The position numbers and the translations under genes are program-made. Shown piece by piece: positions 1 to 8,717 of a stretch of 64,000 nt of DNA (positions within the stretch are counted from its first letter, which is position 1; each line of letters starts with the position of its first letter). Below the pieces are notes generated by a model. That model was not told the origin of the DNA, made no database searches, and was given only the letters and a program-made list of their open reading frames with translations. Origin of the DNA: Phycisphaerae bacterium (GTDB lineage: Bacteria > Planctomycetota > Phycisphaerae > Sedimentisphaerales > Anaerobacaceae); the NCBI GenBank assembly GCA_012744475.1, contig JAAYBV010000034.1, forward strand, positions 1-64,000, given 5' to 3'.

Positions 1-77
1 GGCTTGCCGATGGTGATACGCATGCCGTCGAAGCCATCGGCAAACTCCGCCTTGCTCCGTTTGCCGCTGCCACACAT
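1..77 (-). CDS. Possible 5' end of an unidentified gene running off the left edge
   Basis: An open frame begins with ATG (complement of 75-77) and stays open to the window edge, giving about 25 residues starting MCGSGKRSK. A GGAG stretch lies about 5 nt upstream of this ATG, a plausible ribosome binding site. It would diverge from the kinase gene. The fragment is too short to recognise a family, and it could be chance. No function is proposed. Confidence 0.25.
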   Translation of the reverse strand, partial: MCGSGKRSKAEFADGFDGMRITIGK

Positions 78-152
78 GGCGCTCCGTGGTGGAAAACGGG
101 CCTTGCCGCGAAATTCGCACAGACACGACCTCGTCGCCGCAGGACAAGCCGC

Positions 153-181
153 TTGTTGACAAACCCGGGCAATGGTATAAT
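153..181 (+). promoter_or_regulatory. Sigma70-type promoter for the kinase gene
   Basis: A perfect TATAAT lies at 176-181, preceded by TGG, so it reads as an extended -10. TTGTTG at 153-158 gives a 17-bp spacer; an overlapping TTGACA at 156-161 would leave a short 14-bp spacer. Transcription would start near 188, some 30-40 nt before the first possible GTG start. Confidence 0.55.
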
Positions 182-216
182 CTACCTCAGGTGGTCTTGG
201 CGGGGTATCGGGAGGT

Positions 217-3200
217 GTGAGCGTCGTGACGGGTTGCTTATCACACCAGGATATGGCGGTGTTTCTCGAAGGGTCGGCGTCACCCGAACAATTGACGTTC
301 TGGCGGCGTCATCTTCGATCCTGCGATTCCTGCGCCGTGATGGTCGCCCGACTCCGTGCGGGCGTGGGGTCGTCGCCGCCATCGGAGGACGCTAATCGCA
401 GGCCGCGTGCCGAAGAACATCAGGACCCGTACCACGACAGCCGCTCCCATCCCTTCGCCATCGGCCTGGAACCGAACCTCCAGTTGGGCGACTTTCGCAT
501 CGAACGCCGGCTGGGCTGTGGAGCCATGGGGGTCGTGTACCAGGCGCTTCAGGTTTCGCTCAATCGACGCGTCGCCCTGAAGGTGCTCCCCGCGGGCCTG
601 ATCGGCAACACCGCCGCCATTGAGCGGTTCCATCGCGAAGCGCGGGCGGCCGCCAAGCTGCGACATCCCAACATCGTGACAATTCACTCCGAAGGGATCG
701 AGCAGGGCGTCTGCTACTTCGCCATGGAGATGATCGATGGCCAGAGTCTGGATGAGGTGATCGACGATTTGCAGCGCATCAAAGCCGGTGACGCCCCCCG
801 TGACGAGGGCCTGGGGCAAACTCGCACGACCCCCTGCGTGCTGCGGGACTGCCGCTCGCCCCGGGAGTACTTCGACACCGTGGCGCGTCTGATCGCGGAG
901 GTAGCCGATGCCCTGGCCTACGCCCATCGCGAAGGCATCATCCATCGCGATGTCAAGCCGTCCAATCTCATCCTGGCGTCCAGCGGGCGGCTCGTGCTCC
1001 TGGATTTCGGGATCGCCCGCGTCTGCGAAGAGCAGGCGATGACCGTGACCGGATCGTTCGTGGGAACCCCTCGCTATATGAGCCCCGAGCAGATCCGCAG
1101 CGACGCCCGTGCCCCGGATCAGCGATCGGACGTTTACGCCTTGGGCGTAACGCTCTACGAGCTGTTGACGCTGCGGCCCTTGTTCGACGGACAAAGCCGC
1201 GAGCAGGTGATCGCGCAGATCCTCAGCGCCGAGCCTGTGCGGCCCCGACAGATCGACCGGCACATCCCCGTCGACCTGGAGACTATCTGCTGCAAGACCA
1301 TCGAGAAGGAGCCTCAGAGGCGGTACGATACCGCGGCGGACCTGGCCGCGGACCTGCGCCGGCATCTGAACGGCCACGTGATCCGAGCCAAACCCCCGGG
1401 GAAGACGGACCGGCTGGTCAAACTTGTCCGACGACGAAAAATCGCCGCCGTCATGGCCTTGTGTTTCCTCATTGCGACCGCCTTCGCGATGGCCATCGCC
1501 TGGAAGCACTACAGCACACGATGGGCGCAACAGGACGCCATGGCCCAGATCGACCTTCTGATCCAGGAAGACGCCTATTTCTCCGCCTTCGTGATCGCCG
1601 AAAAGGCGGCACGCTACATTCCCGACGATCCCTTGCTGGCCAATCGCTGGCCCCTGCTGTCTCGGGAGCACTCGATCTCCACGCAGCCGGCCGGCGCGAA
1701 GGTCTACATCCGCGATCATTTCGCCGACCGTGACTACTGGAGGTACATCGGAACCACGCCGCTGAAACGCGCCCGCATCCCGTTCGGCACCAACCGCTGG
1801 AAGGTGGAGAAGAGCGGGTTCGTGTCGATCGAGACCGTCCAGTCCAACGACCTGCCCGCGTTGCGTACGGAACTCGATGACCTGGAGCCCGCTCACGTGA
1901 GCTTCATTCTGCAGGAAGTGCGCCGTTACCCCGCCAACATGGTCTGGATCCCCCCTTCCGATCTGGACCAGAGGCTTCTGTTCCATGAGGACAAGAAGAT
2001 CACCTCGGCGCCGGCCTTCCTGATCGACAAGTACGAGGTCACTAATCGGCAGTTCAGGGAGTTCGTCGACCGAGGCGGCTACGAGAATCCCGAGTTCTGG
2101 GAGCACGAGTTCCTCCAGGACGGCCAGAACATTCCCTGGTCGCAAGCCGTCGAGCAGTTCCGAGACCAGACCGGCCGGCCCGGGCCGGCCACGTGGCGGA
2201 ACGGCGCCTATCCATCGAGGGAGGCGGACTTCCCCGTTCGCGGCGTGAGCTGGTACGAGGCGGCCGCATACGCACGATTCCGAGACAAGGATCTTCCGAC
2301 GATCTTCCACTGGATTCTGGCGGCCCACGCCGACGACAACCCCTCGCGAATCACGCGTCTGAGCAATTTCAGCGACATTGTAACGCCCGTCGGTCGGCAC
2401 AAGGGAATGGGACGCTTCGGCCTGTGCGACGCGGCCGGAAACGTACGGGAATGGTGTTCTAATGCGATCGCGGGCCACGAGGAGCTTCGATGCAACCTCG
2501 GTGGCGCCGTCGGCGAATACGACTACTTGTTCGTCAATGGGACAGCGCGATCGGCGTGGGATCGCGACGAGGCCAACGGATTTCGATGCGTCAAGTACCT
2601 CGGAGGCAAGGAAGATGTCCCGGCGGAGGCCTTTGCGCCGGTGGACCGCAAGTGCCGCGATTTCTGCCAGTTCGCACCGGTCTCGGACGAGGTCTTCCGA
2701 TCGTATATCGAGACCTCTTACGACTACGACCCGACCGAGCTTCACGCCGTGATCGAGTCGGTGGATGAGGAGCCGCGTGACTGCAGTAGACAGAGAATCA
2801 CGTTCGACGCCGCCTATCCCAACGAGCGTGTGATCGCCTACCTGCATCTGCCCCAGACGGGCAAGCCCCCCTACCAAGTCGTCGTGTGGCATCCCGGCGA
2901 GGGGGCCCGGATGACCCCCTGGGACCAGACCGCCTACACCCATGAGCTGGTCTGCATGATCCAGAGCGGGCGAGCGGTGGTGGTGCCCTTCTACAAAGGG
3001 ACATACGAACGGCGCCTGGAGAAGGACCTCTACCCCCCCGAGACCATTCAGAGCAGGAATCTCTACGTCCAGAGGTCACAGGATCTCCGGCGCACCATCG
3101 ACTACCTCGAAACGCGCGACGACGTCGACGTGAACCGGATCGCCTATGTCGGGCTGGGCTGGGGCGGACAGATGGGGCCGGTCATGATCGCGACCGACGC

Positions 3201-3504
3201 GCGCATCAAGACCGGCATTCTGCTCCTGGGAGGAATCTGCGGCTGCAAGAGGCATCCGGGTTCCGACCCGGCCAATTTCGCCCCCCGGGTCACGATCCCC
3301 ATGCTGATGATCAACACCCGCGACGACTCGATCTTCCCCTATGAAACAGCCCAGAGACCTCTGTTCAGCCTGCTGGGCAGCCCTGCAGCAGACAAGAGAC
3401 ACATTCTCTTCCCCGGCGGACATAGCATCCCACGCGAATACCGAAAACAATACTGCCGGGAAATCGTCGAGTGGCTCGACCGATATTTGGGGCCCGTGCA
3501 ATGA
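217..3504 (+). CDS. Membrane serine/threonine protein kinase fused to PEGA, FGE-like and inactive alpha/beta-hydrolase-like domains
   Basis: Predicted membrane signalling kinase of 1095 residues. In order: a zinc-finger-like H-x3-C-x2-C (His32, Cys36, Cys39); a Hanks-type kinase at about 93-365 with glycine loop, Lys122, HRD at 243-245 and DFG at 263-265; one transmembrane helix at about 409-429; a PEGA-like segment; an FGE/sulfatase-modifying-factor domain at about 573-830; and a dienelactone-hydrolase-like C-terminus. In the last domain the usual GxSxG nucleophile reads G-L-G-W-G, so Ser is replaced by Gly981, while a DD pair and GGH remain. That suggests a non-catalytic sensor or binding domain. 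The first start is GTG 217; GTG 226 is better spaced from GGAGG at 211-215, and ATG 253 is also possible. The ECF sigma gene follows, a known planctomycete pairing. Confidence 0.85.
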   Translation: MSVVTGCLSHQDMAVFLEGSASPEQLTFWRRHLRSCDSCAVMVARLRAGVGSSPPSEDANRRPRAEEHQDPYHDSRSHPFAIGLEPNLQLGDFRIERRLGCGAMGVVYQALQVSLNRRVALKVLPAGLIGNTAAIERFHREARAAAKLRHPNIVTIHSEGIEQGVCYFAMEMIDGQSLDEVIDDLQRIKAGDAPRDEGLGQTRTTPCVLRDCRSPREYFDTVARLIAEVADALAYAHREGIIHRDVKPSNLILASSGRLVLLDFGIARVCEEQAMTVTGSFVGTPRYMSPEQIRSDARAPDQRSDVYALGVTLYELLTLRPLFDGQSREQVIAQILSAEPVRPRQIDRHIPVDLETICCKTIEKEPQRRYDTAADLAADLRRHLNGHVIRAKPPGKTDRLVKLVRRRKIAAVMALCFLIATAFAMAIAWKHYSTRWAQQDAMAQIDLLIQEDAYFSAFVIAEKAARYIPDDPLLANRWPLLSREHSISTQPAGAKVYIRDHFADRDYWRYIGTTPLKRARIPFGTNRWKVEKSGFVSIETVQSNDLPALRTELDDLEPAHVSFILQEVRRYPANMVWIPPSDLDQRLLFHEDKKITSAPAFLIDKYEVTNRQFREFVDRGGYENPEFWEHEFLQDGQNIPWSQAVEQFRDQTGRPGPATWRNGAYPSREADFPVRGVSWYEAAAYARFRDKDLPTIFHWILAAHADDNPSRITRLSNFSDIVTPVGRHKGMGRFGLCDAAGNVREWCSNAIAGHEELRCNLGGAVGEYDYLFVNGTARSAWDRDEANGFRCVKYLGGKEDVPAEAFAPVDRKCRDFCQFAPVSDEVFRSYIETSYDYDPTELHAVIESVDEEPRDCSRQRITFDAAYPNERVIAYLHLPQTGKPPYQVVVWHPGEGARMTPWDQTAYTHELVCMIQSGRAVVVPFYKGTYERRLEKDLYPPETIQSRNLYVQRSQDLRRTIDYLETRDDVDVNRIAYVGLGWGGQMGPVMIATDARIKTGILLLGGICGCKRHPGSDPANFAPRVTIPMLMINTRDDSIFPYETAQRPLFSLLGSPAADKRHILFPGGHSIPREYRKQYCREIVEWLDRYLGPVQ

Positions 3505-3578
3505 ACGGCGGGCCGTGATCTTGCGGGCGGAGGGTGGCCAGCCAACCTGCCCATCCGAGATCTCCAGGCAGCAACCGG

Positions 3579-4496
3579 ATGCATGAAAGAATGACCGATC
3601 CGAATCAAACGGACCAGACCATGTTGGACGCCATCCGCCGAGGCGACGGGCAGGCGTGGTCGCGACTGATCGACGAATACCAGGGCCGCCTGCTCCGCTT
3701 CGCCCTGGCGCGCGTTTCGCAGCACGCCGACGCCGAAGACATCGTCCAGGAGACCTTCACGTCGTTCGTGAAGGCCATCCACAAGCTCAAGGTCAAGGTC
3801 AGCATCGAGACCTATCTGTTCGGCATCCTGCGCAACGAGATCGTCAATCGCTTTCGCGACCGCGCCGCCGGAACGGTCTGCCTGATTCAAGATGTCTACC
3901 GGACCGAGGCGGATGCCGCCGAGCCCAACCCGCTCGACCAGGTGGCTGCATGTGACCCCAGCGCCAGTTGGTGCCTCTGCCGCGACGAGCAGCAGCAGGC
4001 GCAGCGCGAAATCCTCGCGCAGGCCCTACAGCAATTCGTGGCGGATTTCAAAGAGACGAAGAAGCTCCGCGACTTGAAGGTCGCCGAGATGCTGTTCTAC
4101 TGCAAGCTGCCCAACAGGGACGTCGTCCGCCTGCTCGCGATGGACGACGGGCTCGTCAGGGTGATCAAGCACCGCTGCCTCAAGCGCATCCGCGATTACT
4201 GCCTGAAGCTCTGTCCGCCGGCCGACGCGTCATTCTGCTGCTCGGAGGACTTGCTCACGGAAACCTGGGAATCGCACCGGATCAGTTGCCCGAAGCGCAG
4301 CACGCTCGGCGCGTTTCTTCTGGAGACGCTGGAGGCGGAGTGGTTCGACTACGTCGATTTTCATCTGGCGACCGTCGGGTGTCGTTTCTGCCGGGCCAGC
4401 TTCAAAGACCTACAGGAACAGCAGAACAACCATCAGCAGGAGGGGTTCCGCCAGCGCATCATGACAAGCACCGTCGGCTTCCTTTCCCAGATGTGA
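3579..4496 (+). CDS. ECF-type RNA polymerase sigma factor with C-terminal zinc-finger-like extension
   Basis: Group 4 (extracytoplasmic function) sigma factor. Region 2 is clear near the N-terminus (DAEDIVQETF). A region-4-like helix-turn-helix follows after a longer than usual linker (about LFYCKLPNRDVVRLLAM...KHRCLKRIR). The roughly 100-residue C-terminal extension ends with H-x5-C-x2-C (FHLATVGCRFC), resembling anti-sigma zinc fingers. ATG 3579 was taken; ATG 3591 (MTDPNQ) is equally possible because neither has a strong ribosome binding site. The gene lies 74 nt after the kinase. Adjacent kinase and ECF genes are a known planctomycete arrangement in which the kinase is thought to control the sigma factor; that link is inference here. 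Confidence 0.85.
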   Translation: MHERMTDPNQTDQTMLDAIRRGDGQAWSRLIDEYQGRLLRFALARVSQHADAEDIVQETFTSFVKAIHKLKVKVSIETYLFGILRNEIVNRFRDRAAGTVCLIQDVYRTEADAAEPNPLDQVAACDPSASWCLCRDEQQQAQREILAQALQQFVADFKETKKLRDLKVAEMLFYCKLPNRDVVRLLAMDDGLVRVIKHRCLKRIRDYCLKLCPPADASFCCSEDLLTETWESHRISCPKRSTLGAFLLETLEAEWFDYVDFHLATVGCRFCRASFKDLQEQQNNHQQEGFRQRIMTSTVGFLSQM

Positions 4497-4509
4497 TTGA
4501 CTCTGCAAG

Positions 4510-4525
4510 ATGGGCTTGGGCCCAT
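4510..4525. repeat. ATGGGC/GCCCAT hairpin between convergent genes
   Basis: Perfect 6-bp inverted repeat ATGGGC (4510-4515) and GCCCAT (4520-4525) with a 4-nt loop, between the convergent sigma-factor and minus-strand genes. It has no U-run, so it is not a typical terminator. The same stem recurs at 7325-7341, and half of it (AGCCCATCCTA) at 18995-19005, suggesting a small dispersed motif. Confidence 0.4.
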
Positions 4526-4536
4526 GCTGAGTCATT

Positions 4537-5676
4537 CTACGGTTGGGGTGCAGCGGCGGGCGCCGCAGGCTTCGGCGGGTCGGGCAGAATCGGCGGTGCC
4601 GTGCGGCTCTGGCCCGAGGCGCCGTAGTTGAAACCGAACTTGGTCGGGATGGCGCCGGCGCTGTTTTCGGTTCCGAACAGCCGGTCGCTCTCGGTCTGGA
4701 GCGCCGTGAGATCCCCGGCCTCGATGGCCCTTCGGATCGTCGTCTGAGGCGTGCCGAGCAACTGGCCCAGACACTTCTCCTCTGCGTCGATCAACACCGA
4801 CAGAAGGTGATTGCGCGACGTCTCGTGGAGTCGACCCAGATTCTGGCCCTTGATGTACCGCTGAATGGCGAAGGAATACAGATGAGCGAATCGCCTGGCC
4901 AACTGGTCGCTGGCGCCGGTGCCGGCCGCCACGATCTTGTCGCACAGCAGCCTCAGGACGGCACTGTCCATCAGATCGTAATCGACGGACCAGTCGGCGT
5001 AGCGGCCGATTCGGACCTCGGCGACACGGATGAGCAGTCCTGTGGCCTCGGCGGTGTTGAACCGTCCGGCAAACTCGGCCACCTGCAGGAGCACCTCAGC
5101 GCTGCTGCTGTCGACGATCTGATCGCATGCCGCCATGATCCGCGTGGCCAACTGCGCCGCGCTACCTTGGTTCTGACCGATCTTCGCCCACAGTTCAAGA
5201 TTTGTGGACGCACGCAACGCCCAGTAGCGAACCGCGTTGTTGCTGTGCGGGATCTCCCGGACCGCCAGATCGACCAGACGCGGGTCTTTGAGGCTGTCGA
5301 TAAGAATCAGAAGATTCGCGATGACCTTGAACTGTGTCCTCTCGTCCCGGATGTCGGTCCGGGCTTCCTGGATGCCCTCGGCAATCTGCCGATGGGCGGA
5401 TTCCGAGTACTGCTGTGCATACTGGGGATGCTCGCTCTGATGGCTGAGGATGATCGCGCGGGTCTTGGAAACCTGCGTGAAATCGATCGCCCGGACCATA
5501 TCGGTGACCGCGTCGTTCATGAATTCGTCGATGACCTGGAAATCCTGCTGAGTCAGGACCTCCTTCTTCATGACCTCCTCGATCCGCCGCAGGTCCACGA
5601 CCGCCTTGGAGACCTCAAAAACGGCCAGAACCAGACCACAGACGAGAAAGACAAAGACCGCGCGTTGCAACTTCAT
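4537..5676 (-). CDS. Secreted or membrane-anchored helical protein of unknown function
   Basis: Protein of 379 residues with an N-terminal hydrophobic segment (about 5-25, RAVFVFLVCGLVLAVFEV) that acts as a signal peptide or anchor. Then comes a long, mostly helical region with spaced Leu/Ala-rich helices resembling HEAT-like repeats, and a low-complexity Pro/Ala tail (PPILPDPPKPAAPAAAPQP). I recognise no catalytic motif. It is convergent with the sigma factor gene and has its own promoter at 5718-5746. An AAAGGG ribosome binding site precedes the ATG. A structural or scaffold role in the cell envelope is a guess. Confidence 0.6.
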   Translation of the reverse strand: MKLQRAVFVFLVCGLVLAVFEVSKAVVDLRRIEEVMKKEVLTQQDFQVIDEFMNDAVTDMVRAIDFTQVSKTRAIILSHQSEHPQYAQQYSESAHRQIAEGIQEARTDIRDERTQFKVIANLLILIDSLKDPRLVDLAVREIPHSNNAVRYWALRASTNLELWAKIGQNQGSAAQLATRIMAACDQIVDSSSAEVLLQVAEFAGRFNTAEATGLLIRVAEVRIGRYADWSVDYDLMDSAVLRLLCDKIVAAGTGASDQLARRFAHLYSFAIQRYIKGQNLGRLHETSRNHLLSVLIDAEEKCLGQLLGTPQTTIRRAIEAGDLTALQTESDRLFGTENSAGAIPTKFGFNYGASGQSRTAPPILPDPPKPAAPAAAPQP

Positions 5677-5717
5677 CTCGTTAGCATCCCTTTCAGTAGA
5701 CTGCCGACATCTTATCC

Positions 5718-5746
5718 AGCTTAACTTCTTTTGGGACCCTTGTCAA
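5718..5746 (-). promoter_or_regulatory. Promoter for the secreted helical protein gene
   Basis: On the minus strand a perfect TTGACA (complement of 5741-5746) is followed after 17 bp by TAAGCT (complement of 5718-5723), four of six matches to the -10 consensus. Transcription would start about 35 nt before the ATG at 5676. Confidence 0.5.
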
Positions 5747-5919
5747 GGGAAATCGGCACTTCAGGTCGCTGTCAGCCAATCCGCCCGACCGCCCGTCAAC
5801 GGATCGTGTCCCGCGATCCGGCAGCCATAGGACGCTCGACTTTATAGGACGGCTGAAGGGGCCGTCACTATACAGAACCAGGAGGCGAACAAAGCCTTGC
5901 CTTTGGCGTCTTATCGTTT

Positions 5920-7185
5920 ATGTTAGGGGCTTTGCGAAGATCGATTGCAGGGAGGTCTTTCCTGAAGTCTCGCTTGGTCAAGATGGTATGCGGGGCGTGC
6001 CTGACCCTCGGCCTGTCGGCGCTGCTCTGCGGCTGCGCGGACGTGCAGACGCCCGACGGACAATCACGCCAGCCGGTCGTGGAATCACCCGAGACGACTT
6101 GGGCCGAGCCGGTTCAGCAAGAACCTGCCACACCTGAGCCCAATTCCCCCGAGCAGGACGATCCGGTCTACGATCTGCCCGAGGCGCCGCCCGCCGAACC
6201 GATCTCGTCTCAGCAGGACGCCCCGGTCGAGCCGAACGAGACGGCGGTCTCACAAGACGCCGGCGTCGCGCCGGCCCCACCGGACGAGGAGATCATAGCC
6301 GAACCCAACCAGCCTGAACCGGAGCCGGTCCCGGCCAGTGAGCCAAACAGCATTCCGGCAGCGGTGACCCAGCCCGCAGAACCACCCGCCGAGGAAGACG
6401 AGCCCGATCCCCTGGCTTCGTTCTATCAGGAGTACCGCGACCTTCTGCAGCAGTACGTTCGCGAGGACGGACGTGTCGACTACGACAGCCTGCGCCGCAA
6501 GCGACCGTGGCTCAAGCAGTTGCTCCAGGCCCCGGACGAGCTTGACCCCAGCGTCTACCGGAACTGGACCCCAGACGAGCAGCTTGCCTTCTGGATCAAC
6601 ACGTATAACTTGAAGATGCTCGATATCATCGCGCGGAACTATCCGATCCAATCATCCTGGTGGTTGCGGCTGACCTGGCCGCCGAGCGACATCCGCCACA
6701 TCGAGGGAATCTGGAGCGAGTACCGATTCATCGTGATGGATGAGGAGTTCACCCTGGGCGAGGTCGAGCGGCGTTTGTTCCGCAAGACCCTGGCGGACCC
6801 ACGCGCGTATCTGGCGATCACGTACGCCAGCCGGTCCGGCCCGCTCCTGCGGCGAGAGCCCTATCGAGGCGAGAACCTGGACCGGCAACTTGACGAGCAG
6901 GTTCGCGCCTTTCTGTCGGCGGGAAAGGGGTTCCGGATCGACCGCGACAAGGCGGTCGTCTACCTGTCGTCCATCTTCAAGCCGACCTGGCATGGCAAGG
7001 AGTTCGTCGGCCGCTACGGAATGGACAAGAAATTCAAGGACCGCCCGCCGGAAACGCGAGCGGTCTTGAACTTCCTGACCCGGCACGTTTCGGACGACGA
7101 GGCCTACTTCCTCGAGGTGGAGAACTACACCATCGAGTACATCAATTTCGATTGGCGTCTCAACGACGCGTCGAGAGGCTATTGA
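5920..7185 (+). CDS. DUF547 lipoprotein with long acidic proline-rich linker
   Basis: Predicted lipoprotein: a hydrophobic segment (residues about 22-42) ends in a lipobox-like LLCGC. A roughly 110-residue Pro/Glu-rich linker with repeated EPN and EPxxE units follows, then a DUF547 domain of about 250 residues. Family hallmarks are AFWINTYN, the DPRAYLAITYAS stretch and LSSIFKPTWHGKEF. The common Cys-Pro of the family is replaced (SRSGPLLR). DUF547 has no settled biochemical role that I know of. ATG 5920 lacks a clear ribosome binding site, and an in-frame ATG at 5983 would leave a shorter signal peptide. A copy of the dispersed palindrome lies just after the stop. Confidence 0.8.
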   Translation: MLGALRRSIAGRSFLKSRLVKMVCGACLTLGLSALLCGCADVQTPDGQSRQPVVESPETTWAEPVQQEPATPEPNSPEQDDPVYDLPEAPPAEPISSQQDAPVEPNETAVSQDAGVAPAPPDEEIIAEPNQPEPEPVPASEPNSIPAAVTQPAEPPAEEDEPDPLASFYQEYRDLLQQYVREDGRVDYDSLRRKRPWLKQLLQAPDELDPSVYRNWTPDEQLAFWINTYNLKMLDIIARNYPIQSSWWLRLTWPPSDIRHIEGIWSEYRFIVMDEEFTLGEVERRLFRKTLADPRAYLAITYASRSGPLLRREPYRGENLDRQLDEQVRAFLSAGKGFRIDRDKAVVYLSSIFKPTWHGKEFVGRYGMDKKFKDRPPETRAVLNFLTRHVSDDEAYFLEVENYTIEYINFDWRLNDASRGY

Positions 7186-7195
7186 TCCCCCTTTA

Positions 7196-7220
7196 TGCGG
7201 CCGAATCATGATTCGCCGCA
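7196..7220. repeat. Dispersed GGGGCGAAT-palindrome, copy 1 (diverged)
   Basis: TGCGGCCGAATCATGATTCGCCGCA; the central CGAATCATGATTCG is perfectly palindromic. It lies between the DUF547 gene stop and the metK promoter. It is the most diverged of eight copies in the window. Confidence 0.6.
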
Positions 7221-7254
7221 CTCCAACACGATTCCCGCTCGAAGCGTTTTTTGA

Positions 7255-7282
7255 TTGACGACAGGGCCACCTGCTCTATTAT
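7255..7282 (+). promoter_or_regulatory. metK promoter
   Basis: TTGACG (7255-7260), 16-bp spacer, TATTAT (7277-7282). Transcription would begin near 7289, giving a leader of about 90 nt before the metK ATG. That is long enough for the structured element described at 7316-7379. Confidence 0.5.
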
Positions 7283-7315
7283 GGGGAGGTTTTTCTTCTG
7301 TGTAGCCCATGCCGT

Positions 7316-7379
7316 ATCGTCCGCATGGGCTCTGAGCCCATCCTATGATCGAAGCAACGGATGATAAGGTGCTAAGGAA
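7316..7379 (+). promoter_or_regulatory. Structured metK leader, candidate SAM-sensing riboswitch
   Basis: The leader can form a long-range stem ATCGUCCG (7316-7323) with CGGAUGAU (7358-7365, one G-U pair). This encloses an ATGGGC/GCCCAT hairpin (7325-7341). Next come TGATAA (7362-7367), the likely ribosome binding site AAGGTG (7366-7371) and GCTAA (7371-7375). UCCU (7341-7344) can pair with AGGA (7375-7378) as a pseudoknot. From memory, the TGATAA...GCTAA order overlapping the ribosome binding site resembles the 3' core of SAM-II/SAM-V riboswitches, which often control metK-type genes. The inner hairpin also matches a dispersed repeat, so part of the structure may be unrelated. Confidence 0.35.
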
Positions 7380-8597
7380 ATGGCGAAACGATTGAATCTG
7401 AGCAATCCGAATTGCGACATGCGCAACTACCTGTTCACCAGCGAGTCGGTGACGATGGGGCACCCGGACAAGGTCGCCGACTGCATCTCCGACGCGATCC
7501 TCGATGCCATGCTGGCCCAGGACCCGCGGAGCCGGGTCGCCTGCGAAACGCTGGTGAAGGCCGATCTGGTCGTGGTCGCCGGGGAGATCACCTCCAAGGC
7601 CGTAGTGGATATTCCGCAGGTCGTCCGCGACACGATCAAGGAGATCGGCTACGACGACCCGGAAGTGGGTTTTCACTACGACAACTGCGCCGTCATGGTG
7701 GCGGTCGGTCGCCAAAGCCCCGACATCTCCCAAGGCGTAACCGAGGGCGTGGGCCTGCACAAAGAACAGGGGGCCGGCGATCAGGGCCTGATGTTCGGCT
7801 ATGCCCGAAACGAGACGCCGGCGTTGATGCCCATGCCGATTCAACTGGCGCACAAGCTGACGATCCAGCTCGAGAAGATGCGCCGGACCCGCAAGCTTCC
7901 CTGGCTGCGTCCGGACGGCAAGAGCCAGGTCACCGTCGAATACGAGAACGGCAAGCCCAAGCGCATCCACACGGTCGTCGTTTCGACGCAGCACACCGAC
8001 AGTATCGCCCACCGCAAGCTGCGCAACGAGATCATCGCCAAGGTGATCAAGCCGGTGATGCCCGCCCGGCTGATCGACAAGAACACCAAATTCCACGTCA
8101 ATCCGACGGGCAAATTCGTCGTCGGCGGTCCGAAGGCCGACTGCGGTCTGACCGGCCGCAAGATTATCGTGGACACCTATGGCGGATGGGGCCGTCATGG
8201 CGGCGGCGCCTTCAGCGGAAAGGACCCGACCAAAGTCGACCGGACCGCCAGCTACATGGCGCGGTACGTCGCCAAGAACATCGTCGCCGCCGGTCTGGCC
8301 GACGCCTGCGAGGTCCAGTTGTCCTACGCCATCGGTGTCGCCGATCCGATCTCGGTCCTGGTCAATACCGAGGGCACCGCCAAGATCAGCGAGACGAAGA
8401 TCAGCCAGATCGTCAAGAAGCTCTTCCCGCTGACGCCCAAGGGGATGGTCCGCCACCTGAAGCTGGCGCGTCCGATCTTCGCGGCCACCGCCCACGGCGG
8501 GCACTTCGGCCGCGAGCTGCCCGAGTTCACCTGGGAGAAGACCGACATGGTCGCGGCACTCCAGAAAGCAGCCGGCCTCAAACCCGCCAGGAAGTAA
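7380..8597 (+). CDS. metK: S-adenosylmethionine synthase
   Basis: Makes S-adenosylmethionine from methionine and ATP in the cytoplasm; 405 residues, close to family length. Signature motifs are [15 protein letters not shown] (the family usually has Glu where this has Met), [12 protein letters not shown] and the [22 protein letters not shown]-binding region near residue 275. The ATG at 7380 fits AAGGTG at 7366-7371 (8-nt spacing); a downstream Met (MRNYLF) matches the usual family N-terminus but lacks a ribosome binding site. A rho-independent terminator follows. SAM is the cofactor of the radical SAM enzymes elsewhere in the window, though no direct link is implied. Confidence 0.97.
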   Translation: MAKRLNLSNPNCDMRNYLFTSESVTMGHPDKVADCISDAILDAMLAQDPRSRVACETLVKADLVVVAGEITSKAVVDIPQVVRDTIKEIGYDDPEVGFHYDNCAVMVAVGRQSPDISQGVTEGVGLHKEQGAGDQGLMFGYARNETPALMPMPIQLAHKLTIQLEKMRRTRKLPWLRPDGKSQVTVEYENGKPKRIHTVVVSTQHTDSIAHRKLRNEIIAKVIKPVMPARLIDKNTKFHVNPTGKFVVGGPKADCGLTGRKIIVDTYGGWGRHGGGAFSGKDPTKVDRTASYMARYVAKNIVAAGLADACEVQLSYAIGVADPISVLVNTEGTAKISETKISQIVKKLFPLTPKGMVRHLKLARPIFAATAHGGHFGRELPEFTWEKTDMVAALQKAAGLKPARK

Positions 8598-8625
8598 CAG
8601 CGCAGGGCATTCATCACGCCTCCCA

Positions 8626-8654
8626 AGCCCGGCTCCACGCCGGGCTTTTTTCTT
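8626..8654 (+). terminator. Rho-independent terminator after metK
   Basis: Perfect 8-bp stem AGCCCGGC (8626-8633) and GCCGGGCT (8639-8646) with a 5-nt loop, then TTTTTTCTT. It sits 29 nt after the metK stop. Confidence 0.92.
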
Positions 8655-8717
8655 GCGCCGACCGAACGACAGACGCGGCGGGAATTCTGTAATGGTACGT
8701 CCCGGTCCGGGTCTAAT

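Noticed and set aside
280-2943. Very long open frame on the minus strand opposite the kinase gene
   Set aside because: It is the complement of a well-supported kinase with clear motifs; its translation is Arg/Gly/Val-rich low-quality sequence, typical of antisense frames in GC-rich DNA.
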